From assembly GCA_023953845.1 (NCBI GenBank), contig JAMLJC010000001.1, positions 2,986,501 to 3,050,500 on the forward strand: a stretch of 64,000 nt of DNA, given 5' to 3'. The notes below the pieces were generated by a model. That model was not told the origin of the DNA. It saw only the letters and a list, made by a program, of their open reading frames with translations, and did no database searches. Below, one piece after another: positions 43,432 to 52,073 of this stretch. Each line of letters starts with the position of its first letter. Position 1 is the first letter of the stretch. Both the position numbers and the translations under genes were made by a program. The DNA comes from Rhizobiaceae bacterium. Its GTDB lineage: Bacteria; Pseudomonadota; Alphaproteobacteria; Rhizobiales; Rhizobiaceae.

Positions 43432-44274
43432 CTACTTCAAGCGGTAGAAGCGCGTCGCAGTGCCGCCGAAAATGGCAGCGCGGTCCGCTTCCGGCAGATG
43501 CGCGCAGAGCTTCTGCGCCGCGCCGTGCCAGTCGCCATACTCGCCGCGCAGGCGGCTGACCGGCCAGTCCGAACCCCACATAACGCGCTCAGGCCCGAAA
43601 GCTTCCAGCACGACATCGGCGTAGGGTTTCAGATCCTCGACGGTCCAGCCGGGGTTGGATTCGGTGATGATCCCCGACAGTTTGCAGAAGGCGCCGGTCT
43701 CGCCGGCGATGCGCCGCATGCCTTCCGACCAGAAGGCCAGTTCGTCCTTCGCCGTGCCATGGTCGCGGATCTGCGGCTTCATGCAGTGATCCACCACCAC
43801 GCGCAGCTTCGGGTAGCGCTTGAAGATGGTGAGGAAGTTCGCAAGATGGCGCGAGAAGCCGAGCGCGTCGAAGGTGAGGTCGAAATCGGCAAGCGCCTCA
43901 TAGGCCCATTGCACGTCGGGCCTCAGCATCCATTCGTCATCCGGAATGTCCTGGATCATCGGGCGCACGCCGGCGAATTTCGGATGGTTCCTCAGCCGCT
44001 CCAGATGCTTGAGATGGTCGCGGTTCTCGAAATCCACCCAGCCGACGACGGCCGCGACGGATGGCGAAGCATCGGCAAGACCGAGCATGTATTCCGTTTC
44101 CTCGACCGTGGGCGCGGCCTGCACAATCACGGTGCGGTCGATCCCGGCGGCCTTGAGGAAAGGTGAAAGATCATCCGGGAAATAGGGACGGGTGAGGATC
44201 GGATCGTCCTTCGGCATCCAGCCATAGTCGCCACGCGCCGGCTGCCAGTAGTGCTGATGGGAATCGATCTTCAT
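43432..44274 (-). CDS. Amidohydrolase family protein, sugar-lactonase-like (COG3618)
   Basis: This 280-residue TIM-barrel amidohydrolase has the metal-binding HQHYW at residue 6, VVDHCMKP near residue 160 and the metal Asp in MWGSDWPVSRL. The family includes L-fucono-1,5-lactonase, L-rhamnono-lactonase and 4-sulfomuconolactonase. With an aldo/keto reductase and a FucU-like protein nearby, hydrolysis of a sugar lactone is the best guess, but the substrate is not readable from the sequence. Transcription is away from the BtpA operon. Confidence 0.85.
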   Translation of the reverse strand: MKIDSHQHYWQPARGDYGWMPKDDPILTRPYFPDDLSPFLKAAGIDRTVIVQAAPTVEETEYMLGLADASPSVAAVVGWVDFENRDHLKHLERLRNHPKFAGVRPMIQDIPDDEWMLRPDVQWAYEALADFDLTFDALGFSRHLANFLTIFKRYPKLRVVVDHCMKPQIRDHGTAKDELAFWSEGMRRIAGETGAFCKLSGIITESNPGWTVEDLKPYADVVLEAFGPERVMWGSDWPVSRLRGEYGDWHGAAQKLCAHLPEADRAAIFGGTATRFYRLK

Positions 44275-44387
44275 GGTTGGGTTCCCTTGCTTGGTGGGGC
44301 TCGGCTCGACAGACGACCTTGCCCCCTCACTGTCCCGCCGGGATGCCTTCTCGCGGCAGGGCTATGATACTGATTTTGGCGGGGCAG

Positions 44388-44526
44388 TACCCCACCCCTA
44401 ACCCCTCCCCACAAGGGGAGGGGGATTCCGGTGCGACCAGTCTTGTTACACTTCCAGTGTCTGCCGCGGCTGAAAGGCACTTCCGGATTCCCCTCCCCCT
44501 TGTGGGGAGGGGTTAGGGGTGGGGTA
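44388..44526. repeat. Palindromic repeat family B, copy 3
   Basis: Arms 44388-44418 and 44496-44526 are perfect 31-bp complements (TACCCCACCCCTAACCCC...), extendable with one bulge through GGGGG runs. The loop is 77 bases, much longer than in copies 1 and 2, and contains its own partly complementary ends. It fills most of the 319-base gap between the amidohydrolase and the aldo/keto reductase; the rest of the gap, about 110 bases at 44275-44387 and 67 at 44527-44593, shows nothing further. Confidence 0.95.
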
Positions 44527-44593
44527 TCTCCGCATGCGATTGTTCCGCCGGTCACGGAAAGGTAACGGCGGCCGGATGAGGGGTAATCCCACC

Positions 44594-45622
44594 TCACCCC
44601 GTCGGAGCGTCTTCGCGCATCAGGCCCGCCTTCTTCAGGTCGGCCCAGAGCGCTGCGGGGATCTTCACGTCGAGGATCGCGCGGTTGGCCTTCACCTCTT
44701 CCGGCTTCTGGCCGCCGGGGATCATCGAGACGACGCTGGGATGCAGCAACGGGAACTGCAGGGCAGCCTCGATCAGCTTCACGCCGTGCTCCTTGCACAC
44801 CGCCTCGATCCTGCTGACGCGGTCCAGGATTTCCTGCGGTGCGGGGTCGTAGTTGTAATACGCGCCCGGCTTCGCGCCGGTCGCGAGGATGCCGGAATTG
44901 TAGGGGCCGCCGAGCGCGATGCCGATGCCGCGCTTTTCGCAGAGCGGCAGGAAGCTGGTCAGCGCCTCCTGTTCCAGCAGCGTATAGCGGCCCGCGAGCA
45001 GGAAAAGGTCGAAGTCGCCGCGCTCGGCCAGCGTCTGGCACACCTGCCATTCGTTGACGCCTGCGCCGATGGCTTTGACCACGCCCTGGTCGCGCAGGGA
45101 GATGAGCGCTGCATAGCCGGAATTCGGCTTCATCAGTTCCTCGATGCGCGCATCCGAAGCGGCCTTGCTGCCATGCGTGAAGATGTCGAGGTCGTGCGCG
45201 AAAAGAATGTCGATGCTGTCGACGCCGAGGCGTTCGAAGGACTCTTCGACCGAACGCATGACGCCGTCATAGCCGTAGTCGTAGACTTCCTTGCGGGACG
45301 GAACGTCGAAGAATTTGCCGATGCCGGTGCGCTGGTCGGGCGGGCAGACGCGCAGCAGGCGGCCGACCTTGGTCGAAAGCACATAGTCGCTGCGCTTCCT
45401 GCCGCGCAGGAATGGATTGAGCCGCGTTTCGGAGAGGCCGAGGCCATAGAGCGGCGCGGTGTCGTAGTAGCGCACGCCCGCTTCCCATGCCGCGTCGAGC
45501 GTGGCGATAGCCTCCGCGTCGGGGATCGGCCGGTAGAGGTTGCCGAGCGGTGCGGTGCCAAATCCGAGCTCCGTGAATGTAAGCCCGCCATTGCCGATGC
45601 GGTCGAAATGCCTCGTCTTCAT
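44594..45622 (-). CDS. Aldo/keto reductase (aldose 1-dehydrogenase-like)
   Basis: This 342-residue AKR shows TELGFGTAPLGN, the catalytic Asp/Tyr segment YYDTAPLYGLGLSE near residue 50, STKVGR and FAHDLD, where His is part of the tetrad. The whole pattern resembles D-threo-aldose 1-dehydrogenase / L-fucose dehydrogenase and pyridoxal 4-dehydrogenase. It would oxidise an aldose to the lactone for the downstream amidohydrolase. The ATG at 45622 follows GGGAGG. It is divergent from the BtpA operon across 132 bases, where shared control is likely. Confidence 0.87.
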   Translation of the reverse strand: MKTRHFDRIGNGGLTFTELGFGTAPLGNLYRPIPDAEAIATLDAAWEAGVRYYDTAPLYGLGLSETRLNPFLRGRKRSDYVLSTKVGRLLRVCPPDQRTGIGKFFDVPSRKEVYDYGYDGVMRSVEESFERLGVDSIDILFAHDLDIFTHGSKAASDARIEELMKPNSGYAALISLRDQGVVKAIGAGVNEWQVCQTLAERGDFDLFLLAGRYTLLEQEALTSFLPLCEKRGIGIALGGPYNSGILATGAKPGAYYNYDPAPQEILDRVSRIEAVCKEHGVKLIEAALQFPLLHPSVVSMIPGGQKPEEVKANRAILDVKIPAALWADLKKAGLMREDAPTG

Positions 45623-45754
45623 CAAACCTCCCATGCCGACGCCGGGCCGGCTTCATGCGATTCTGGCGCAGCCGAAACCAGCCGCAGCCATTGGACTTGA
45701 TCCGTGCCAATTGCTACGACAGCACGCCATATTAAAAAAGCCGAAGAGCAGGAA

Positions 45755-46567
45755 ATGACTGAAAAATTCCGTCGCGTGTTTGGAAACAGGAAGCCGGTGA
45801 TCGCCATGGTGCATTTCGGTGCGCTGCCGGGGTCTCCGCTCTACGATGCCGAACGCGGCCTCGACGGCATTCTGGCCGGCGTGACCGCCGACCTCGACGC
45901 GCTGCAGAAGGCCGGCGTCGACGCCATCATGTTCGGCAACGAGAACGACCGCCCCTACGAATTCAACGTCGATACGGCCTCGACCGCGACCATGGCCTAT
46001 GTGATCGGCCGTGTCCGCGAGAAGATCAAGGTGCCGTTCGGCGTCAACGTGCTGTGGGACCCGATGTCGACCGTGGCGCTGGCCGCCGGCACCGGCGCCT
46101 CCTTCGTTCGCGAGATTTTTACGGGCACCTACGCTTCCGACATGGGACCGTGGACGCCGAATGCCGGCAAGGCGATGCGCTACCGCGACCGTCTGCATCG
46201 CTCCGATCTCGCCATGCTCTACAACGTCTCGGCCGAGTTCGCGCATTCGCTCGATCAGCGCCCGCTGAAGGACCGCGCCCGCTCGGCGGTGTTTTCCAGC
46301 ATTCCGGACGCCATCCTCGTTTCGGGCCAGATCACCGGCGAAGCGGCGGAGATGGGCGACCTCGAAGCGGTGAAGAAGACGCTGCCTGATACGCCGGTGC
46401 TCGCCAATACGGGCGTGAAGCACGCGACCATCGCGGATGTGATGCGCATCGCGGATGGCTGCGTGGTCGGCTCGTCGCTGAAGGTCGACGGCAACACATG
46501 GAACGCGGTCGATCCGGAGCGGGCCGCCGAGTTCATGGCGTTGGCGCGCAAGGCGAGGGGCGAGTGA
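45755..46567 (+). CDS. BtpA/SgcQ family protein
   Basis: This 270-residue TIM-barrel protein of the BtpA family shows KPVIAMVHFGALPGSPLY, FGNENDRPYEF, FGVNVLWDP and VLANTGVKHATIADVMRIADGCVVGSSLK, which includes a phosphate-binding-type loop at the C-terminal end of the barrel. BtpA in cyanobacteria affects photosystem I; SgcQ in E. coli is encoded with sugar genes and has no proven activity. The operon here implies a sugar-phosphate role. The ATG at 45755 follows GCAGGAA; a GTG at 45704 is less likely. One-base overlap with the next gene. Confidence 0.9.
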   Translation: MTEKFRRVFGNRKPVIAMVHFGALPGSPLYDAERGLDGILAGVTADLDALQKAGVDAIMFGNENDRPYEFNVDTASTATMAYVIGRVREKIKVPFGVNVLWDPMSTVALAAGTGASFVREIFTGTYASDMGPWTPNAGKAMRYRDRLHRSDLAMLYNVSAEFAHSLDQRPLKDRARSAVFSSIPDAILVSGQITGEAAEMGDLEAVKKTLPDTPVLANTGVKHATIADVMRIADGCVVGSSLKVDGNTWNAVDPERAAEFMALARKARGE

Positions 46568-47676
46568 TGGCGATGCGCGATCGCCTCAAGACACTCCTTA
46601 CCGACATGATGCGCATTCCGGGCCTCAGCGGTTATGAAGGGCGCGTGCGCGCCTATCTCAAGAAGGAGATGATGAAGCTCGGCCTTGCCACGTCCACGGA
46701 CGGGTTGGGCAATCTGATCGCCACGATGGAAGGCGACGAAGGCGCGCCGAGCGTCATGCTCTTCACCCATATGGATCAGCTCGGCTTCGTCGTGCGCAAG
46801 ATCGAGCCGACCGGCCTGATCCGCGTCGAGCGGCTGGGCGGCGTCCCGGAGCGCGCGCTGGCGTCGCAGGCCGTCATCCTGTGCGTCGGCGAGGGCAAGG
46901 ACGTGCCGGGCGTGATCGCCAACAAGAGCCATCACGCGACGACGCCGGAAGAGAAATACAAGGTCGTCCCCTATATGGACCTCTACATCGACGCCGGTTT
47001 CGCCAGCGCCGACGAGGCGCGGGCGGCGGGCGTGGATATCGGCACGCCGGTCGTCTACCGCCCGAACGTGATCGAGCTGGCGAACGGCCGCATTGCCGGC
47101 ACCGCCGTCGACGACCGCGCCGGCTGCGCCGTCATCGTCGAGGCCGCAGCCAAGCTTGTCGGAGCCAAGCGGAAGCCGACGGTTCACTTCGTCTTCTCGG
47201 TGCTGGAGGAATTCAACCTGCGCGGCGCGCTGACGGCGGCGCAGATCCTGCGGCCCGACATCTGCATCCAGCTCGACCTGCTGCTCGCGGCCGACACGCC
47301 GGATATGGGCTATCGCGGCGACGTGACGCTCGGCGGCGGCGCGGCGATGAGCATGTATTCCTTCCATGGGCGCGGCACGCTGAACGGCACCATTCCGCAT
47401 CCGGCGCTGGTGTCGCTGTTCGACAGGACGGCGAAGAAGCTCAAGGCGCCGTTGCAGCGCAGCGCCCATACCGGCTGCCTGACCGATTCCTCCTATGTGC
47501 AGCTTGTCGGCGGGGGCGTCGCCTCGATCGATCTCGGCTTCCCGATGCGCTACTCCCACTCGTCGCTGGAAGTCGTCGATCTCTCCGATCTGGAGGCGCT
47601 GACGCGGTTGCTGGTCGCCGGCATCGGCGCGATCGACAGGGATTTCAGTCTGGATCGGGACGACTATATCGGATGA
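46567..47676 (+). CDS. M42 family metallo-aminopeptidase / endoglucanase-like protein (SgcX/FrvX type)
   Basis: This 369-residue M42-fold zinc enzyme keeps all expected metal ligands: THMDQLGF (His and Asp), AVDDRAGC (bridging Asp), VLEEFNLRGA (catalytic and metal Glu), a D in LDLLLAADTP and YSHSSLE (His). Proteins of this family act as aminopeptidases, but SgcX and FrvX of E. coli are encoded in sugar operons and their role is unknown. It overlaps BtpA by one base and the kinase by four, so the three are made together. Confidence 0.9.
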   Translation: MAMRDRLKTLLTDMMRIPGLSGYEGRVRAYLKKEMMKLGLATSTDGLGNLIATMEGDEGAPSVMLFTHMDQLGFVVRKIEPTGLIRVERLGGVPERALASQAVILCVGEGKDVPGVIANKSHHATTPEEKYKVVPYMDLYIDAGFASADEARAAGVDIGTPVVYRPNVIELANGRIAGTAVDDRAGCAVIVEAAAKLVGAKRKPTVHFVFSVLEEFNLRGALTAAQILRPDICIQLDLLLAADTPDMGYRGDVTLGGGAAMSMYSFHGRGTLNGTIPHPALVSLFDRTAKKLKAPLQRSAHTGCLTDSSYVQLVGGGVASIDLGFPMRYSHSSLEVVDLSDLEALTRLLVAGIGAIDRDFSLDRDDYIG

Positions 47677-49166
47677 GCTACTATCTCGGCATCGACGTCG
47701 GCACGTTCGAATCCAAGGGCGCGATCGTCGACGACACAGGCTATGTGATCGCCACGGCCGCGCGGCCGCACAAGATGCTGGTGCCGCAGCCGGGCTGGGC
47801 CGAGCATCGGCCCAAACAGGACTGGTGGGGCGATTTCTGCTTCATCGCCAAAAAGATGCTGGCCGACAGCCGCATCGACCCCAAGGCGATCAAGGCGGTG
47901 GGATGCAGCGCCATCGGTCCCTGCATGCTGCCGGTCGACAAGGACGGCGAGGCCATGTCGAACGCCGCGCTCTACGGCGTCGATAACCGCGCCGTGGTCG
48001 AGATCGAGGAGCTTACGCGGCAGATCGGCGCGGACAGAATCCTCGACCGCTGCGGCAACGCGCTGACGACGCAGTCCGTCGGGCCGAAGATCCTCTGGTT
48101 GCAGAAAAACCGGCCCGAGCATTTCGAAAAGGCGGCGAAGATCGTCACCTCCACCACCTATCTCGTGCAGAAGCTGACCGGCGAATGCGTGGTGGACCAT
48201 TATTCGGCCGCCAATTTCTCGCCGCTCTACGAGATCGACGTGAAGGGGTGGAGCAATGCGCTCGCGCCCGACATCATCGATCTGGAGCGTCTGCCGAAGG
48301 TGCTGTGGACGACCGACATAGCCGGGCAGATCACGAGGAAGGCGGCGAAGGAGACGGGCCTGGCCGCCGGGACGCCGGTCATCACCGGCACTATCGACGC
48401 CGCTGCGGAGGCGCTCAGCGTCGGCATGACGAAGGCCGGCGACATGATGGTGATGTACGGCTCGACCATCTTCATGATCATGCTGTCGTCGAGGCGGATA
48501 CAGGATGCGCGCCTCTGGTACGCGCCATGGCTCTTCCCGGGCGAGCATGCGTCCATGTCGGGGCTGGCGACCAGCGGAACGCTGACGCACTGGTTCCGCG
48601 ACCAGTTCGCCCGCGACCTGCCGTTCGAAAGCGCCTTCAGGACGCTCACGGAAGAAGCGGAAGGCTCGCCGCCCGGCGCCAACGGCGTCATCATGCTGCC
48701 GCATCTGTCAGGCGAGCGCACGCCAATTCATGATTCCAACGCCAAGGGCGTGATCTTCGGGCTCAATCTCACGCATACGCGCGGCGACCTCTACCGCGCG
48801 GCGGTGGAGGGCATCGCCTTCGGCACCAACCGCATTTTCGAGACCTACCGCGAGATCGGAGAGGCGCCGAAGACGCTGCTGGCGGTCGGCGGCGGCACCA
48901 AGAATCCGGTCTGGCTGCAAGCGACGTCCGACATTTCCGGACTGCCGCAGACGGTGCGCGAGCGCACGCTCGGCGCGAGCTACGGCGACGCCTTCCTCGC
49001 CGCGCTCGCGGTCGGCGACGTGAAGAAAAGCGACATCGGCCTGTGGAACCCGTCCGCGCGCAAGGTTTCCGCGCGGCCGAAGCATCGCGCCGTCTACGAC
49101 AGGCAGTATCGCATCTTCAAGGCGATCTACGCGCAGACGAAGGATTTGATGGCGGAACTGTCATGA
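47673..49166 (+). CDS. FGGY-family carbohydrate kinase
   Basis: This 497-residue sugar kinase has the N-terminal ATP loop YYLGIDVGTFESKGAI, the catalytic base Asp in GTIDAAAEALSVGM near residue 244, YGSTIFMIM, and the C-terminal signature VGGGTKNPVWLQATSDISGLP, quoted in part. It should phosphorylate a sugar or polyol; the closest family feel is xylulose/ribulose kinases but I cannot name the substrate. Overlaps at both ends (four bases each) place it firmly in the BtpA-M42-kinase-SIS operon. Confidence 0.92.
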   Translation: MSYYLGIDVGTFESKGAIVDDTGYVIATAARPHKMLVPQPGWAEHRPKQDWWGDFCFIAKKMLADSRIDPKAIKAVGCSAIGPCMLPVDKDGEAMSNAALYGVDNRAVVEIEELTRQIGADRILDRCGNALTTQSVGPKILWLQKNRPEHFEKAAKIVTSTTYLVQKLTGECVVDHYSAANFSPLYEIDVKGWSNALAPDIIDLERLPKVLWTTDIAGQITRKAAKETGLAAGTPVITGTIDAAAEALSVGMTKAGDMMVMYGSTIFMIMLSSRRIQDARLWYAPWLFPGEHASMSGLATSGTLTHWFRDQFARDLPFESAFRTLTEEAEGSPPGANGVIMLPHLSGERTPIHDSNAKGVIFGLNLTHTRGDLYRAAVEGIAFGTNRIFETYREIGEAPKTLLAVGGGTKNPVWLQATSDISGLPQTVRERTLGASYGDAFLAALAVGDVKKSDIGLWNPSARKVSARPKHRAVYDRQYRIFKAIYAQTKDLMAELS

Positions 49167-49717
49167 GTTCGCTCTTCCGCACCGCACTTGATGAGTTGGG
49201 GTTGGTGCTGGACCGCGTCGACGAGGCGCGGGTCGACGAGGTGTGCCGCCTGCTGGCGAAGGCGAAGCGCGTCGGCATCCACGGACTCGGCCGCGAGGGG
49301 TTGCAGATGCGCGGCCTCGCCATGCGCATGTTCCACCTCGGCATGCCGGTGGGTGTCGTCGGCGACATGACCATGCCGCCTCTGGGCGAGGGCGACGTGT
49401 TCTTCGTCTCGTCGGGGCCGGGCGAGACGACGACCGTGCTGACGCTCATCGGAGTCGCGGAGGAAGCCGGGGCGACGGTGATCGTCGTCACCGCCGAGCC
49501 GGACGGAAGCGCCGCCAAGCTGGCCGATGTGACGCTGCTGGTGCCGGCACAGACCATGGCGAGCGATCAGGGAACGGCGAAAACCTCCGTGCTGCCGATG
49601 GGCTCGGCCTTCGAGGGCGCGCTGTTCGTGCTGTTCGAGGTGATGGTGCTCAAGCTGAAGGCTCTGCTCGTCGCCTCGCCGGAAGATATGCGGGCCAGAC
49701 ACACCAATATGGAATAG
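49163..49717 (+). CDS. SIS-domain sugar-phosphate isomerase, 6-phospho-3-hexuloisomerase-like
   Basis: This 184-residue single SIS domain resembles HxlB: GIHGLGREGLQMRGLAMRMFHLGM near residue 37 (quoted in part), the phosphosugar loop FVSSGPGETTTV near residue 80 and VVTAEPDGSAAKLAD. HxlB interconverts hexulose 6-phosphate and fructose 6-phosphate. No hexulose-phosphate synthase is nearby, so it would isomerise the product of the FGGY kinase or of the BtpA protein. It is the last gene of the operon. Confidence 0.88.
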   Translation: MSSLFRTALDELGLVLDRVDEARVDEVCRLLAKAKRVGIHGLGREGLQMRGLAMRMFHLGMPVGVVGDMTMPPLGEGDVFFVSSGPGETTTVLTLIGVAEEAGATVIVVTAEPDGSAAKLADVTLLVPAQTMASDQGTAKTSVLPMGSAFEGALFVLFEVMVLKLKALLVASPEDMRARHTNME

Positions 49718-49803
49718 CGGTTCGCGGGCAACGCGTGCGGTCGGCGGATGAGGGATCGAAGCTCACGGCGGAGCCGCACTGCGCCGGCCGGCACGTCTTC
49801 CTG

Positions 49804-50049
49804 TCAGCCGCGCTCGATCCAGCCGATCGGGTCGCCTTCCTGCATCGCGCCGTCTTTCGGGGGACGGCGGGCTTCGCGGTCGGCCTTGATGGCGTTTACG
49901 CATGCCTGGACGATGGCGAAATGATCGCAATGGCCTTCGAGATACTGCCAGCGCAGCCGTGGATCGGCGACACTGGCCGCCGCCTCGCGGGCGATTTCCA
50001 GAATGTCGTCAGCCGCCTGTTCCGGCCGGGGGACGCTCCAGTGCAGCAT
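49804..50049 (-). CDS. Hypothetical small protein
   Basis: This 81-residue soluble reading frame has ordinary amino-acid composition (PRPEQAADDILEIAREAAASVADPR, then LRWQYLEGHCDHFAIVQAC, quoted in part) unlike the Arg/Ser-rich shadow frames of this genome. The ATG at 50049 has a distant AGGG upstream. No family is recognised. It sits alone, opposite to the SIS gene, with 184 bases upstream in which the AT-rich stretch at 50090-50150 may hold a promoter. Confidence 0.5.
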   Translation of the reverse strand: MLHWSVPRPEQAADDILEIAREAAASVADPRLRWQYLEGHCDHFAIVQACVNAIKADREARRPPKDGAMQEGDPIGWIERG

Positions 50050-50233
50050 TCCAGATTACCCTGTTTGCGTGAAGGCGCAGCCTGAGGTTGTGCGCCGAAG
50101 CGCATATAATCTAAAGTTGCATTACACCGCAAGGACTACCTTGGATTGTATTCATGTGCAGCCGTGGTGAGGTCGGGACTGTCGGCAAGGGAGCCGGCGC
50201 GGATTGCAGCGATAATTGGCGCGGTGAGCCTTC

Positions 50234-51139
50234 TCAGGTCCTGCCGGAGCCGGCGTTGCGCTCGCGGACCACATAGAGGCCGGAAGCGACGATCATCACG
50301 ATGCCGAGCAACGTCCAGACGTCGAGCGATTCACCGAAGATGGCGACGCTGAGGATCGCGGCCGAGACTACCTGAACATAGCTGAGCGGCGCCAGCAGGC
50401 CCGCCGGCGCGAGCGCGAAACCGCGGATCATCAGAAGCTGCGCGATGCCGAAAACCGTACCGAGCGACAGCATCAGCAGCCAGCCGCGCGTCTCGAGCGG
50501 CTCCCAAAGAACCAGCGCCAGCGGCGTGGAGATGACCATTCCGGTCATCAGCGTCCATGCAAGCGTCGTCTGCGACCGCTCGCCCGCAGCGGCGACGCGC
50601 CGCGTGACGATCTGCATGATCGCGTAGAAGAACGCGCCGACGAGCGGGATCACGGCCAGATGCGAGATCTGGCCGACGCCGGGGCGGGCGACCACAACGA
50701 CTGCGGCGAAGCCGACGCAGACCGCGATCCAGTGCGAGATCCGGACGGATTCGCCGAGCAGCGGCGCCGACAGGGCGACGACGAAAAGCGGCGCGGCGAA
50801 CAGGATGACCGTCGCCTCTGCAAGCGGCATGTAGCGCACCGCGAACACCATGGAGATGCTGACGCCGATGGGCGTCAGGCCGCGCAGGATCTGCAATCCC
50901 GGCCTCTTCGTCCGGAACAGGTGGCGCAGCGCGGATGGTGGGGTGCCCAGAAGCAGCATCGGCAGGCCCAGCGCATAACGCGCCCAGACGATCTGCGCGA
51001 AGGACTGGTGCTCCGTGAGCAGCTTGCTGATGGCGTCGACCAGACCGAAGAGCGATGCCGAAAGCACGATGAGGAGGATGCCCGTCAGCCGCTCGCGCGA
51101 CCTTGCGCGATCGTCCGCGACAGGATGAAGGCGGTCCAT
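50234..51139 (-). CDS. DMT-superfamily EamA-type transporter
   Basis: This 301-residue inner-membrane protein has ten predicted helices in two EamA repeats, e.g. GILLIVLSASLFGLVDAISK at the start and LLGIVMIVASGLYVV at the end. EamA proteins export amino acids or metabolites. It follows the two ABC permease genes on the same strand with a 16-base gap, so it is probably part of that operon, which is an odd addition to a sugar importer. The substrate is unknown. Confidence 0.87.
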   Translation of the reverse strand: MDRLHPVADDRARSRERLTGILLIVLSASLFGLVDAISKLLTEHQSFAQIVWARYALGLPMLLLGTPPSALRHLFRTKRPGLQILRGLTPIGVSISMVFAVRYMPLAEATVILFAAPLFVVALSAPLLGESVRISHWIAVCVGFAAVVVVARPGVGQISHLAVIPLVGAFFYAIMQIVTRRVAAAGERSQTTLAWTLMTGMVISTPLALVLWEPLETRGWLLMLSLGTVFGIAQLLMIRGFALAPAGLLAPLSYVQVVSAAILSVAIFGESLDVWTLLGIVMIVASGLYVVRERNAGSGRT

Positions 51140-51155
51140 GATGCGTCGCCGGCCC

Positions 51156-52073
51156 CTACTTCACCGCGCCGGCGGTCATGCCCTTGATGAGATAGCGTTC
51201 AAGAACGACGCCGATGACGATCAGCGGCAGGATGGCGGCGAAGGAAAGGGCGGCCATCGACCACCAGCTGATGCCCTGGCTGCCCGTCTGCGAGGCGACC
51301 ATGACCGGCAGCGTGTTGGCGTGGGTCGATGTCAGCAGCGCAGCGAAGAAATACTCGTTCCATGTCAGCACGAGGCTGAGGATGAAGGCTGCAATCATGC
51401 CCGGCAGCGCGATCGGCAGTATGACGCTGAAAAAAGCGCCCCAGATCGACAGGCCGTCGACAAGCGCCGCCTCCTCCAGCTCGGTCGGGATCGATTCGAA
51501 CTGGTCGCGCATGATCCAGATGACGATCGGCAGCACCGTCAGCGTGTAGAGCAGGATGAGGCCGATACGCGTGTCGAGCAGCGCGAGCTGCTTGTAGAGG
51601 ACGAGGAAGGGCAGGGCGAGGACGACGGGTGGCAGGATGAGCTGCGACAGGAAGAAGAACAGGATGTCCGAGTTCCGCATATAGCCGAACTTGTAGGAAA
51701 AGCGCGACAGGCCGTAGGCGGCGAGCGAACCCAGCATGACGGCGATCGTCGAGGATGCGACGGCGGTGATGGCGGAGTTGAAGAACCGCTTCAGGAACTC
51801 GCTGCGAACGGTGCTTTCCGCGCCGATCGTGTCGGGCGACAGGCCGAGCGAGCGCCATCCGAGCCAGGCGGGCGTGTAGTCGACCCATGGAATGAGCGCC
51901 CCCTGCATGACGTTGGGCGCCATCTTGAAGCTGGTCGTGATCGTCCAGTAGATCGGGAACAGGCAGATGATCGCCCACAGGATCAGCAGCGTATAGATCA
52001 GGAATTTTCCGGTGAACCGCCTGGTGCGGAACGCCAGATCCGTCTCGGTGTCGCGGAAGATCGCTTCGCTCAT
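51156..52073 (-). CDS. Sugar ABC transporter permease (MalG type)
   Basis: This 305-residue permease has six predicted helices and the coupling-helix EAA motif EEAALVDGLSIWGAFFSVILPIALPG near residue 200 (quoted in part). It belongs to the carbohydrate uptake transporter 1 family. Its start overlaps the upstream permease stop by four bases. It works with the permease at 52070, the binding protein at 53282 and probably the ATPase at 55198. Confidence 0.92.
   Translation of the reverse strand: MSEAIFRDTETDLAFRTRRFTGKFLIYTLLILWAIICLFPIYWTITTSFKMAPNVMQGALIPWVDYTPAWLGWRSLGLSPDTIGAESTVRSEFLKRFFNSAITAVASSTIAVMLGSLAAYGLSRFSYKFGYMRNSDILFFFLSQLILPPVVLALPFLVLYKQLALLDTRIGLILLYTLTVLPIVIWIMRDQFESIPTELEEAALVDGLSIWGAFFSVILPIALPGMIAAFILSLVLTWNEYFFAALLTSTHANTLPVMVASQTGSQGISWWSMAALSFAAILPLIVIGVVLERYLIKGMTAGAVK

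Noticed and set aside
37678..44526. Family B repeats as a CRISPR array or as insertion-sequence ends
   Set aside because: There is no regular spacing or spacers, no cas or transposase gene, and the intervals contain normal hut and sugar genes.
45653..46423. 256-codon minus-strand frame opposite the BtpA gene
   Set aside because: The BtpA family match on the plus strand is clear and the antisense frame has shadow composition.
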